Source of the DNA: Moraxella lacunata
GTDB taxonomy: Bacteria > Pseudomonadota > Gammaproteobacteria > Pseudomonadales > Moraxellaceae
DNA length: 5,658 nt
Direction: 5' to 3'
Assembly: GCF_002027545.1 (NCBI RefSeq)
Contig: NZ_MXAN01000130.1
Span: 1 to 5,658 of the forward strand
Below the pieces are notes generated by a model that did not search any database, was not told the DNA's origin, and was given only the letters and a program-made list of their open reading frames with translations. The translations under genes were made by a program, and so were the position numbers. The number at the start of each line of letters is the position of its first letter. Position 1 is the stretch's first letter. Below, in pieces: positions 5,622 to 5,658 of the stretch.

Positions 5622-5652
5622 ACCAATGTTAAATTTTAAAAAATTCATTGGT
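5622..5652. repeat. Inverted repeat at the window edge
   Basis: ACCAATG (5622-5628) pairs with CATTGGT (5646-5652), and inside, AATTTT (5632-5637) pairs with AAAATT (5640-5645), with a 3-nt bulge. CCAAT also appears at 5603 and 5613. It could be an operator or a leader hairpin of a gene beyond the edge; no function can be assigned. Confidence 0.4.
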
Positions 5653-5658
5653 TGTATG

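Overview
The window looks like chromosome of a gamma-proteobacterium of the Moraxellaceae, most likely Moraxella or a close relative. The signs are moderate-to-low GC, a small heme catalase, a QueH-type epoxyqueuosine reductase, an IscX that stands alone, and a secreted protein E-like protein. The genus is an inference from gene content and style; no sequence here proves it.

Layout, left to right. At 98-520 (minus) is a small secreted protein of the surface-adhesin protein E type, with its own promoter and terminator. At 672-2201 (minus) is a 509-residue reverse transcriptase (RT) of the 'unknown group'/defence-associated (DRT) kind, followed by its own terminator. Directly upstream of the RT, at about 2227-2494 (minus), is a structured non-coding RNA with an extended -10 promoter at its start, co-directional with the RT. 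Then come the catalase katA (2575-4110, minus), the epoxyqueuosine reductase queH (4445-5191, minus) and, divergently, iscX (5288-5488, plus). Every minus-strand gene ends in a recognisable hairpin plus T-run terminator.

The accessory module is the ncRNA-RT pair, and it is the most interesting part. Its layout (single RT, ncRNA of about 270-290 nt just upstream, no effector gene) matches DRT2 systems. In those, the RT copies part of the ncRNA by rolling-circle template jumping into a concatemer that encodes a nearly endless ORF. The sequence supports this idea independently. On the strand complementary to the ncRNA (the cDNA sense) one frame is free of stops from 2283 to 2558. All nine ATGs between 2283 and 2411 lie in that frame. 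A near-consensus sigma-70 promoter (TTGACA, 17 nt, TATAAA) sits at the far end of this ATG-rich segment and points away from it. It would therefore drive the ATG-rich frame only if the segment were tandemly repeated. A candidate 132-nt (44-codon) repeat, 2297-2428, is bounded by a perfect hairpin on one side and a GC-rich helix on the other. The predicted repeat peptide is about half Met, Ile and Leu.

The remaining genes are housekeeping: peroxide detoxification (katA), tRNA queuosine modification (queH) and iron-sulfur cluster assembly (iscX). The queH-iscX gap carries overlapping divergent promoters. The RT and ncRNA are visibly more AT-rich than katA, queH and iscX, which fits horizontal acquisition into a gap between terminated transcription units.
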